Positions 1 to 6,575 of a DNA stretch of 8,114 nt are shown here, one piece after another (positions within the stretch are counted from its first letter, which is position 1; each line of letters begins with the position of its first letter). This DNA is from Spirochaetaceae bacterium UBA1306 (GTDB lineage: Bacteria; Spirochaetota; Spirochaetia; Treponematales; Rectinemataceae): contig DBTW01000092.1 of NCBI GenBank assembly GCA_002307245.1, positions 13,833-21,946 of the forward strand, written 5' to 3'. The notes under the pieces were generated by a model. That model was not told the origin of the DNA, did not search any database, and saw only the letters and a list, made by a program, of their open reading frames with translations. Both the position numbers and the translations under genes were made by a program.

Positions 1-1983
1 GGCGCCCTTAGTCGCCGGCGCGGCGGCCGCAGCCGCCGGCGCCAGGCAGACCTGGTCGCCGAGGTTCACGGCGTCGAAGAAGCCGGAGCGCTTGAGCGTG
101 CCCGAGCTGGCTTCCTCGCCGACGGCCTCGACGCTGATCTCGCCGAGCACCGCGGACTCGGGATAGGCGATGCCCAGCCCCTCGGGCTTGACCTGGATCG
201 AGCCCTTCTTCACCACCACGAGCTTGGCGCCGGCGGCGAGGCCGTCCGACTTGCCCAGGTCGACGAGGACCTTGTCCTGGCTGCGCCGTTCGAGGACGCC
301 GAGCGGGGGCAGGTAGGACTCGAGGATCTGGACGGATCGCGCGACGGAGTTCTTGAGCCTGTCGTTGCCCGTCCGGTAGGCGGTGAAGGAGCTCGCCCGG
401 CTGCCGGTGCGCGCGACGCGGAGGTCGACGCCGATCTCGACGTCGCGTTCGGTCTCCTTGATCGAGACGAGGGCGAAGTAGTCGGCCTCGGCCTCGCGGG
501 CGACCTTGAAGGCTTCGGCGAAGGAGGCGACCCTCGGCTCGACCTCGAGGACGCGGGCGCGGGAGGAGGATGACAGGGCGTCCTCGAGGTAGCGCAGCGC
601 GAGCTCGTCGCCGGCCGCATGGCTGCCGCCTCCCGGTATCGCGCCGGCGGCGGGAAGGTACATGAAGGCGAGCTTGTAGGGCCGCTTGGGCAAGGCTTCC
701 TCGTCGACGCCCCAGGCTCTGCCCACCGCGTCGACCAGGAGGGAATCGTAGGACTCTATGGAGTCGAGGGTGGCCTGGTCCGCCGCGCCGTTCGACTTGA
801 GGAACTTGAGCTCGGAGAGGCACTTGCCTGGGAAGCCCCGGGCCTTGAGCATGCCGGCGTAGGCCAGCCGCGCCTTCTTGGAGTAGGGATAGATCCGCAG
901 GGCGCGGCGGTACTCGAAGATGGCCTGGTCGTAGGAGCTGCGGTCCTCGAACTCGGAGCCGCGGGCGAGGTGCCAATCGGCGTAGGGCGCGCGCGAGGGG
1001 TCCTCGGCGCCGGTCGACTCGACGACGACGCGCTCGAGGGCGATGCGCGCCAGCTCGTCGTCGGGGCGCAGGGATACGGAGGTCTTGAGGCTGTAGATCG
1101 CGTCGGAGCGCTTGCCCGCCGCCTCCTGGGCCATGCCGAGGGTGTACCAGGCCATGCCGTTCCCGCGGTCCCTGGACACGGACTCGCGCATGAGGGCTAT
1201 GGCCTGGTCGTAGGAGCGCGAGGAGTACATGAGCTCGCCGAGGAGGAGCCGGGCCTCGGCGTAGCCCGGCTTGAGGTCCAGGGCGCTCCTCGCGTGGAAG
1301 ACGGCCGACTCGAAGTCGCCCGAGCCGGCCGCGAGGCCGGCCGCGACGTACTGGGTCTTGGCCTCGCTGCCGTGGTAGCGCAGGGCCTGCTCGACGAGGG
1401 CCTGGGCATCGGCCTTGCGGCCCTGGTCCTGCGCGATGAGGGCCAGCGAGAGGAGGGCGCGGCCGTTCTGCGGCGAGAGGCGGAGGCTCTCCTCGAGCCG
1501 CTCGCGGGCGGCCGACTTCTTTCCGCCGGAGAGGTCCAGGAGGGAGAGGCCGAAGCGGGCGTCCAGGTCGTTCGGGAGGGCGGCGGCGACCTGGGCGAAG
1601 GCCGCACGGGCCCCGGCGAGGTCGCCGAGGCCGATGCGGACGAAGCCCTCGAGGTTGGAGAGAGCCGCGTCGCCCTTGCGCAGGGGCGCGGCCTTGCGGA
1701 CGTAGGACAGGGCCTGGTCGTACTCGCCCAGGCCGTAGTAGCACTCGGCGAGGCCCTGGTAGGCCTCGCCGTAGGAAGGGTTCTTGGCGACGGCCGCGAG
1801 GTAGGCGTCGATGGCGGGGTACCAGTCCTCGGCGAAGCGGAGGCGCTCGGCCTCCGAGACGAGGGACCGCGCGTCTTGGGCTCCCTGGGCGAGGGCGGGC
1901 CAGGCAGGCAGGGCCAGGACGAGGGCCAGGGCGAAGGCCCGGGCCAAGGAATGCGTTGCGCGGAATCGATAGGCTGCGGACAA
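1..1983 (-). CDS. Secreted TPR-repeat protein with CsgG/FlgT-like C-terminal region (3' end outside window)
   Basis: From the TTG at 1983 the frame is open to the left edge, giving 661 residues and no stop, so the C-terminus is missing. Residues 1-32 form a signal peptide: arginines at the start, a hydrophobic core (ARAFALALVLALPAW), and an ALA-Q type I cleavage site after A32, pointing to the periplasm. Residues about 42-400 are tandem TPR repeats, for example AYQGLAECYYGLGEYDQALSY (from about 74) and AWYTLGMAQEAAGKRSDAIYS (from about 278). After a linker, about 434-560 (starting RPYKLAFMYLP) looks like the alpha/beta fold of CsgG/FlgT-type proteins. About 562-648, with DLGKSDGLAAGAKLVVVKKG and GEISV...GDQV, resembles the small beta domain at the FlgT C-terminus. 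An Ala/Pro tail follows. TPR and signal-peptide calls are firm; the C-terminal resemblance is by eye. It probably acts as an envelope scaffold or assembly factor. The same-strand frame at 8-2362 is a shadow. Confidence 0.85.
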   Translation of the reverse strand, partial: MSAAYRFRATHSLARAFALALVLALPAWPALAQGAQDARSLVSEAERLRFAEDWYPAIDAYLAAVAKNPSYGEAYQGLAECYYGLGEYDQALSYVRKAAPLRKGDAALSNLEGFVRIGLGDLAGARAAFAQVAAALPNDLDARFGLSLLDLSGGKKSAARERLEESLRLSPQNGRALLSLALIAQDQGRKADAQALVEQALRYHGSEAKTQYVAAGLAAGSGDFESAVFHARSALDLKPGYAEARLLLGELMYSSRSYDQAIALMRESVSRDRGNGMAWYTLGMAQEAAGKRSDAIYSLKTSVSLRPDDELARIALERVVVESTGAEDPSRAPYADWHLARGSEFEDRSSYDQAIFEYRRALRIYPYSKKARLAYAGMLKARGFPGKCLSELKFLKSNGAADQATLDSIESYDSLLVDAVGRAWGVDEEALPKRPYKLAFMYLPAAGAIPGGGSHAAGDELALRYLEDALSSSSRARVLEVEPRVASFAEAFKVAREAEADYFALVSIKETERDVEIGVDLRVARTGSRASSFTAYRTGNDRLKNSVARSVQILESYLPPLGVLERRSQDKVLVDLGKSDGLAAGAKLVVVKKGSIQVKPEGLGIAYPESAVLGEISVEAVGEEASSGTLKRSGFFDAVNLGDQVCLAPAAAAAAPATKGA

Positions 1984-1986
1984 GCT

Positions 1987-2868
1987 CTACTCCTCGCCCT
2001 GGCGCGTCGGGCCTGGCCCGCCCTGACCGGACGACGGCTCGGCCGGCCTGGCCCTGCGGCGGACGATCTTGACCGAGGTTATGCGATGCCCTTCCATGTC
2101 CTGGACGGTGAAGTCGAGCTCGCCCTCGCTGACGCGCTCGTAGAGCGCGGGGATCTTGCCGAAGAGGGCGAAGACGTAGCCGCCAAGGGTCTCGAACTCG
2201 TCGGCGGGCAGGCCGAGGCCCGTCTCGCGGTTCACGTCGTCGATGTCGGCGCGCGCGTCGCAGAGCCAGGCCCCGTCGCCGAGCCGCACGACGTCCACCC
2301 GCTCCTCGTCGAACTCGTCCTGGATCTCCCCGACGATCTCCTCGATGATGTCCTCCATGCACACGATGCCCGAAACGCCGCCGTACTCGTCCACGGCGAC
2401 GGCGATGTGCACCCGCTTGCGGCGGAATTCCTTGAGGAGGGAGTCGATGCGCTTGGACTCGGGCACGAAGAAGGGCTTGCGCACGAGCTCGGAGAGGGAG
2501 AAGCCCTGGCCCTTGACGAGGGCGCGGAGCAGGTCCTTCGCGTAGAGGACCCCGACGACCGAGTCGATAGAGTCGCTGTAGACGGGTATGCGCGAATGGC
2601 CGCAGCCCACGACCTTCTCGAGCAGCTCCTCGCGGCCGCAGCTGAGGGGGAGGAAGACCGTGTCGATGCGGGGCACCATCACCTCCCTCACGGTCGTTTC
2701 GCGCAACTCGCGGACGCCTTGGATCATCTCGCGCTCGTCGGCGTCCCGCGCGGCCGCGACGGCGGCGACCGCCCGCGTGGCGACCGCGGCGGCCGAGGGG
2801 TCGTCCCGCGCCGCGTCCTCGGCGCGGGACCTCGAGCCGCCCAGGAGCCTCGTCAGGATGCGCCTCAT
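1987..2868 (-). CDS. corC: CorC/YbeX-type protein: CBS pair plus CorC_HlyC domain
   Basis: The protein has 293 residues. After a charged, Ala-rich N-terminus it has a first CBS motif (about 59-120, starting TVREVMVPRIDT), a second (about 128-186, with DEYGGVSGIVCMEDIIEEIVGEIQDE), and a CorC_HlyC transporter-associated domain (about 195-270). It lacks the membrane DUF21/CNNM domain of the longer relatives, so it is the soluble or peripheral YbeX form, often annotated as magnesium/cobalt efflux protein or hemolysin TlyC. Both labels are historical. In E. coli, YbeX sits with YbeY and YbeZ and has been tied to ribosome metabolism and magnesium balance; CBS pairs usually bind adenosyl nucleotides. 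The last about 20 residues are a Pro/Gly-rich tail. The start ATG (2868) overlaps the ybeY stop (ATGA), with a G-rich stretch (2879-2889) as ribosome-binding site. The stop TAG is followed three bases later by the next gene. Confidence 0.93.
   Translation of the reverse strand: MRRILTRLLGGSRSRAEDAARDDPSAAAVATRAVAAVAAARDADEREMIQGVRELRETTVREVMVPRIDTVFLPLSCGREELLEKVVGCGHSRIPVYSDSIDSVVGVLYAKDLLRALVKGQGFSLSELVRKPFFVPESKRIDSLLKEFRRKRVHIAVAVDEYGGVSGIVCMEDIIEEIVGEIQDEFDEERVDVVRLGDGAWLCDARADIDDVNRETGLGLPADEFETLGGYVFALFGKIPALYERVSEGELDFTVQDMEGHRITSVKIVRRRARPAEPSSGQGGPGPTRQGEE
1990..1995 (-). promoter_or_regulatory. Shine-Dalgarno site GAGGAG deciding a TTG start
   Basis: GAGGAG lies in the last codons of corC, six bases before the TTG at 1983. 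Its position and spacing are ideal and make this TTG the probable start of the TPR gene. No ATG or GTG in that frame precedes the signal peptide. A second TTG at 1938 would also leave a signal peptide but has no ribosome-binding site. Confidence 0.7.
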
Positions 2869-3344
2869 AGGATGGTCGCCCCCCCCTCCGCCGCGAGGGC
2901 GCGGAGGAGCTCCTCCTGGAGGGCCAGCATGGGCCGCGAGGGATCGTTGTCCTCGTGGTCCATGCCGGAGAGGTGGAGGATGCCGTGGGTGATGAGGCGC
3001 CGGAGCTCCTCGTCGCGGGATATGCCGAATTCCTCCGCGTTGCGCGCCAGGGCGTCGAGGGAGATCACGATGTCTCCCGCGAGGAAGCGCTCGAGGCCAT
3101 CGGGACCGCGATAGGCGTCGCCCTGCTCGAAGGATAGGACGTCGGTGGCCTCGTCCCTGTCGCGGTATTGCAGGTTGAGGCCGCGGATGAAGGCGTCGTC
3201 GCAGATGAGGATCGAGAGGTCCCAGCCCTCCTTGCCCTGGCGCGCGAGCACCGCGAGGGCGAAGTCCCTCGCGCGGTCCAGCCAGGGAGGGGTGCCGATG
3301 CCCTCGACGGAGATCTCGACCCCGTTCGCGGCTCGGGGGCTCAT
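2865..3344 (-). CDS. ybeY: Endoribonuclease YbeY (rRNA maturation factor)
   Basis: This 159-residue protein is of normal length for YbeY, a zinc-dependent endoribonuclease involved in 16S rRNA 3'-end maturation and late 30S quality control. The zinc-binding motif HGILHLSGMDH (120-130) is complete, with H120, H124 and H130. The upstream signature LNLQYRDRDEATDVLSF (56-72) carries the conserved Arg (R61) and the TDVLSF core. LAGDIVIS (88-95) matches the third conserved block. The ATG at 3344 is supported by AAGGAG eight bases upstream. The gene overlaps the HD gene and corC by ATGA at each end, consistent with coupled translation. A run of eight G lies near its 3' end (minus strand, 2879-2886); a slip there would change only the last few residues. 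Identification is secure. Confidence 0.97.
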   Translation of the reverse strand: MSPRAANGVEISVEGIGTPPWLDRARDFALAVLARQGKEGWDLSILICDDAFIRGLNLQYRDRDEATDVLSFEQGDAYRGPDGLERFLAGDIVISLDALARNAEEFGISRDEELRRLITHGILHLSGMDHEDNDPSRPMLALQEELLRALAAEGGATIL

Positions 3345-5575
3345 CGCGAGGGCTCCTTGATCTTGGGGTACTCGATCCGCGAGTGGAAATGGCCGGCCAG
3401 GATCCGCGTAAAGCTGTCGCGTATCGTCTCGAGGTCCTTGAAGGTGAGCTCGGAGCGGTCCAGCTGGCCCTTCTGGACCTTCTCCATGATGATCTCGCGG
3501 ATGAAGTCCTCGAGGCGGGCCGCGGTAGGCTTCTTGAGGCAGCGCGACGCGGCCTCGACGGAGTCCGCCAGCATGACCACCGCGGCCTCCTTCGTGGAGG
3601 GCGGCTGGCCGGGGTAGGAGAAGTCGTCGGGGTCGACCTCGCCGCTCGCCTTCCTGGCCTGCTCGTAGAACCAGGCTATCACGGCGTTGCCATGGTGCTG
3701 GGCCACGATGTCGACGACGCTGTCGGGCAGGCCGAGGGCGCGGGCCTTCTCGGCCCCGAGCTTGACGTGGCTGCGGATCACGGTGGCCGAGAGCCGCGGG
3801 TTGATCTCGTCGTGCTTGTTGTAGCCCGACTGGTTCTCGACGAAGTACTCGGGCTGCTCGATCTTGCCGATGTCGTGGTAATAGGCGCCGACGCGGGCGA
3901 GCAGGGGGTCGGCGCCGATCTCGCGGCAGGCCGACTCGGCCAGGTGGGCGACGGTGACCGAGTGGCTGTAGGTTCCGGGGGCCACCGTGAGCAGGCGCTT
4001 GAGGATGGGGGCGTTGAGGTCCGAGAGCTCCATGAGGCGAAACCGCGTCGGCGCGTTGAGCGCCTGCTCGAGTATCGGGAGTATGGCGAGGGCTAGGAGG
4101 GCGCAGGCGAAGCCGTTCGCCGCGCCCTCGAGGCCGGCGACGAGCACCGCAGAGGGCCTCGCCGCCCCGGGGGCGGATAGGGCCCCGGCCGCAGCGGCCT
4201 CGAGGAGGGACAGGACGGCGCCGGCGCGCACGAGCTCGATGCGGGAGTCGGCCCCGCGGACCGAGAAGGCGCCGGCGACGCCCGAGAGGAGGCAGAAGGC
4301 GAAGAGGCGACCGTCGATCCCCGTCGCCGCCTGGGCGAGGGAGGCGAGCACGAGGCCGAAGAGGACGGCGAAGCGGGGGCCCTCGAGGATGGTGGCGATG
4401 ATGGAGAAGAGGGCCGTCGGCAGGAGGCAGGCCAGGACGAGGGAGGGGGGCCTGGCGAAGCGCCCGACGAGGAGGGCGACCGCGAAATAGGCGAAGGCGG
4501 AGAGGGAGAGGAGCCACAGGGAGGGCCGTCGAAGCAGGGAGCCCGAGACGGCTCGGCCGAGGAGGAAAAGGCCGAGCAGGATCGAGACGCAGAGGAGGCC
4601 CAGGGAGCCCGCGGCTGTGCCCCAGTCGACGCGGGAGACGGCGCCCTTGGCCGCGCTGAGCTTGGCCGCGTCGAGTGGCGTGACGACGGCGCCCTTGCGG
4701 ACTATCCGCTCGCCCTTGGCGATCGTGCGGACGACGGGCTCCACCGCGGCCTTGGCCGCCGCGAGGCGCTTGAGGCTCTGGTCGCGGTCGAAGAAGGCGT
4801 CCTCGACCGCGAAGCTCATCGCGAGCCCGGAGGCCAGGGCCGCGAGGGGCCGCGCGAGTCGCCGGTCGATCGCCTCGGCCTCGATGGCGTCCTTGAGGGT
4901 CTTGAGAGTCACGAGGCGGTTGGAGGGGATCTCCGAGGTGACGGGCCTGCCGTCGCGCAGGGAGCGCAGCTCGATATAGTCCGGGTTGAATGCTTCGAGC
5001 CCCGAGGCGGGGACGGCCGCGATGCCCTGGTCGAGGAGTTCCTTCAGGATGTCGTCGGCGTAGGCGAGGGCCTGGGCCTTGAGGGGCGAGCGGGAGAGGG
5101 CGAGGACCTCGTCCTTGGAGAGGAGGCCAGGGAAGGCGCTCTGGACCTGCAGGTAGAGGGTCTCGCCGGCGACCTTGCGCGCGGAGAGGTCGCCGAGGAG
5201 GTCCTGGAAGCTACGGAAGCGCTCGATGGCCCGGGAGGCGGGCTTCTCGTCGACGACGAACACGGGAAGGACGAGGCGCGCCTCGGCCTCGACGCGGAGG
5301 GCCGTCGCGTTCTCGTCGACGAAGCTAATCTCGCGATCGGCCGTGATGTCCTTGTCGGCGACCCGACCCTCCTCGAGGACCGAGGGGCCGCCGCGGGAAT
5401 CGACCGAGCCGGGGCCGAAGGCGAGGAGGAGGAGGAAGGCGGCCGCGGCGCAGGAGGCCAGGGCGGCGAGGGTGCGGAGCTCGGGGGCGCGGCGGCCGCT
5501 CCGCCGGAAGGCCGAGCGGAGGCGCTCCGCGGCGCTCGGCGAGCGTTCCTGGCCCGAGTCGCTATTCCGCTTCAT
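3341..5575 (-). CDS. pgpH: Membrane HD-domain phosphohydrolase, 7TM-HD (PgpH/YqfF) family
   Basis: The protein has 744 residues and a family-typical layout: a cytoplasmic N-terminus, a membrane segment at about 33-54, a large extracytoplasmic 7TMR-HDED domain (about 60-315), roughly seven membrane segments (about 321-503), and a cytoplasmic HD domain (about 520-735). Metal-ligand candidates are all present: H538 in TYSHSVTVAHLAE, H567 and D568 in YYHDIGK, H603, the HH pair at 627-628, and D671 in LADSVEAASR. In Listeria, PgpH hydrolyses c-di-AMP to pApA, so this enzyme probably controls a cyclic dinucleotide in response to an external signal. The substrate is inferred from family only. The chosen ATG (5575) lies inside the phoH 3' end with no strong ribosome-binding site, so translation is probably coupled to phoH. 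A 60-residue upstream extension is open but would lie within phoH, and I rejected it. The gene ends in an ATGA overlap with ybeY. Confidence 0.93.
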   Translation of the reverse strand: MKRNSDSGQERSPSAAERLRSAFRRSGRRAPELRTLAALASCAAAAFLLLLAFGPGSVDSRGGPSVLEEGRVADKDITADREISFVDENATALRVEAEARLVLPVFVVDEKPASRAIERFRSFQDLLGDLSARKVAGETLYLQVQSAFPGLLSKDEVLALSRSPLKAQALAYADDILKELLDQGIAAVPASGLEAFNPDYIELRSLRDGRPVTSEIPSNRLVTLKTLKDAIEAEAIDRRLARPLAALASGLAMSFAVEDAFFDRDQSLKRLAAAKAAVEPVVRTIAKGERIVRKGAVVTPLDAAKLSAAKGAVSRVDWGTAAGSLGLLCVSILLGLFLLGRAVSGSLLRRPSLWLLSLSAFAYFAVALLVGRFARPPSLVLACLLPTALFSIIATILEGPRFAVLFGLVLASLAQAATGIDGRLFAFCLLSGVAGAFSVRGADSRIELVRAGAVLSLLEAAAAGALSAPGAARPSAVLVAGLEGAANGFACALLALAILPILEQALNAPTRFRLMELSDLNAPILKRLLTVAPGTYSHSVTVAHLAESACREIGADPLLARVGAYYHDIGKIEQPEYFVENQSGYNKHDEINPRLSATVIRSHVKLGAEKARALGLPDSVVDIVAQHHGNAVIAWFYEQARKASGEVDPDDFSYPGQPPSTKEAAVVMLADSVEAASRCLKKPTAARLEDFIREIIMEKVQKGQLDRSELTFKDLETIRDSFTRILAGHFHSRIEYPKIKEPSR
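3353..3358 (-). promoter_or_regulatory. Shine-Dalgarno site AAGGAG for ybeY
   Basis: AAGGAG lies eight bases before the ATG at 3344, inside the 3' end of the HD gene. It fixes the ybeY start against the much longer open frame upstream, which would run back inside the HD gene to 4517. It is the best ribosome-binding site in the cluster and suggests that YbeY is made independently as well as by coupling through the ATGA overlap. Confidence 0.75.
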
Positions 5576-6524
5576 AGGCTTCGATGATCCGGCGCGCGAG
5601 GCTCGAGCGCACGACATCGCGCGCGTCGAGGCGGCAGGTAAAGATCTCGTCGACCCGCGCGAGGAGCTGGAGGGCGTGCACGAGGCCCGACTCGCCCTTG
5701 CGGGGGAGGTCGATCTGCGTGACGTCGCCCGTAACGATGGCCTTCGTGTTCTCACCGAGCCGGGTCAGGAACATCTTCATCTGCTCTTTGGTGGTGTTCT
5801 GCGCCTCGTCGAGGATGACGACGCAGTTGGAGAGGCTGCGCCCGCGCATGTACGCGAGCGGCGCTATCTCGATCGCCCTGCTCTCCTCGAGCCTCCGCAC
5901 GACCTCGAAAGGCACGAGGGCCTCCATCGCGTCGTAGAGAGGCCTCAAGTAGGGGCTGATCTTCTGGGCGAGGTCGCCGGGCAGGAAGCCGAGGCTCTCG
6001 CCGGCCTCGACCACGGGACGGGTGAGCACGAGCTTGCGCCGGGACTTCGTGAGAAGTTCGCGGAGGGCCCAGGCCACGGCCAGGTAGGTCTTGCCGGTGC
6101 CCGCGGGTCCGACCGAAAAGCAGAGATCGTGGGAAGCGAGTCCCCTGAGGTAGAGGGACTGGGCCCGGCCGCGGGGGAAGACCTTGCCGTAGCCGCCGGG
6201 GATCTGGAGACAGGATTCCAGGAAGTCGCCCGAATCGGGGCAGGCGGAGCCCTCGGGCGTGAGGTCGGCATGGAGGGCTATGATGAGGTCGGGCGTGGGC
6301 GGCATGCCCTCGGCCATGGACTCGAGGAGGCGCTCGACGAGGAGTCGAAAAAGCTCGCGGGCGGCCTCGTCCTCGGAATCCAGGTAGAGCTCGTTGCCCC
6401 GGCAGTAGATGCGGTTCCCGACAAGGCGCTCCATGATACGGAGGTTGTAGTCGTTGGCCCCGCAGAGATCGGCGAGTTCGCTTGTCTTGTCGAGCACGAT
6501 TCCGACGGTACCGTCCACCGCCAT
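5562..6524 (-). CDS. phoH: PhoH family ATPase (YbeZ type)
   Basis: This is a 320-residue cytoplasmic P-loop ATPase, the usual length for the family. Residues 1 to about 115 form the PhoH N-terminal region. The Walker A motif GPAGTGKT is at 139-146, followed by TRPVVEAGESLGFLPGD (168-184), the Walker B region VILDEAQN (236-243) and TGDVTQIDLP (265-274). All are intact and characteristic of PhoH. In E. coli the orthologue YbeZ is encoded next to YbeY and YbeX and is linked to RNA processing and ribosome maturation; its exact activity is unsettled. The ATG at 6524 is the first start after an in-frame TAG five bases upstream; its ribosome-binding site is weak (GGGTAGAG). The gene lies 51 bases after the barrel gene, and its 3' end overlaps the HD gene by 14 bases. 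It is probably the first gene of the RNA-metabolism part of the operon. Confidence 0.95.
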   Translation of the reverse strand: MAVDGTVGIVLDKTSELADLCGANDYNLRIMERLVGNRIYCRGNELYLDSEDEAARELFRLLVERLLESMAEGMPPTPDLIIALHADLTPEGSACPDSGDFLESCLQIPGGYGKVFPRGRAQSLYLRGLASHDLCFSVGPAGTGKTYLAVAWALRELLTKSRRKLVLTRPVVEAGESLGFLPGDLAQKISPYLRPLYDAMEALVPFEVVRRLEESRAIEIAPLAYMRGRSLSNCVVILDEAQNTTKEQMKMFLTRLGENTKAIVTGDVTQIDLPRKGESGLVHALQLLARVDEIFTCRLDARDVVRSSLARRIIEAYEAE

Positions 6525-6543
6525 ACTCTACCCGCGTCAATGG

Positions 6544-6574
6544 AAAAAAGCAACCGAGCCGCGATGCGCTCCGG
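6544..6574 (-). terminator. Candidate Rho-independent terminator after the barrel gene
   Basis: On the minus strand, directly after the TAG of the barrel gene, CCGGAGC (6574-6568) can pair with GCTCGG (6559-6554), giving six base pairs with one bulged G and an eight-base loop. The sequence TTGCTTTTTT (6553-6544) follows. The stem is short and imperfect, so termination may be partial. The phoH start is only about 20 bases beyond the T-run, leaving no room for a normal promoter between them. If this site works, phoH must be transcribed by read-through or from a promoter inside the barrel gene. Confidence 0.4.
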
Positions 6575-6575
6575 G

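Noticed and set aside
8..2362. Minus-strand open frame of 784 codons
   Set aside because: It is extremely Arg/Pro/Gly-rich with no recognisable domain. It is an out-of-frame shadow of the TPR gene and the corC 3' half, whose own frame has a signal peptide, TPRs and CBS domains.
619..3114. Plus-strand open frame of 831 codons
   Set aside because: It lies antisense to the TPR, corC and ybeY genes. Its composition (Gly, Glu, Ala, Val, Leu repeats without domains) is what a high-GC antisense frame produces, and it spans three well-supported genes.
3345..4517. Long upstream extension of the ybeY frame inside the HD gene
   Set aside because: The extension is Arg/Pro-rich and shows no homology features. 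The ATG at 3344 has a strong Shine-Dalgarno site and gives a full-length YbeY.
5576..5755. 60-residue N-terminal extension of the HD protein to 5755
   Set aside because: It lies within the conserved C-terminal part of phoH and is Ser/Arg-rich without structure. The ATG at 5575 gives the normal family layout.
6532..6537. TTGACG resembling a -35 box before phoH
   Set aside because: A -10 box at normal spacing would fall inside the phoH coding sequence, and no TATAAT-like hexamer is present there.
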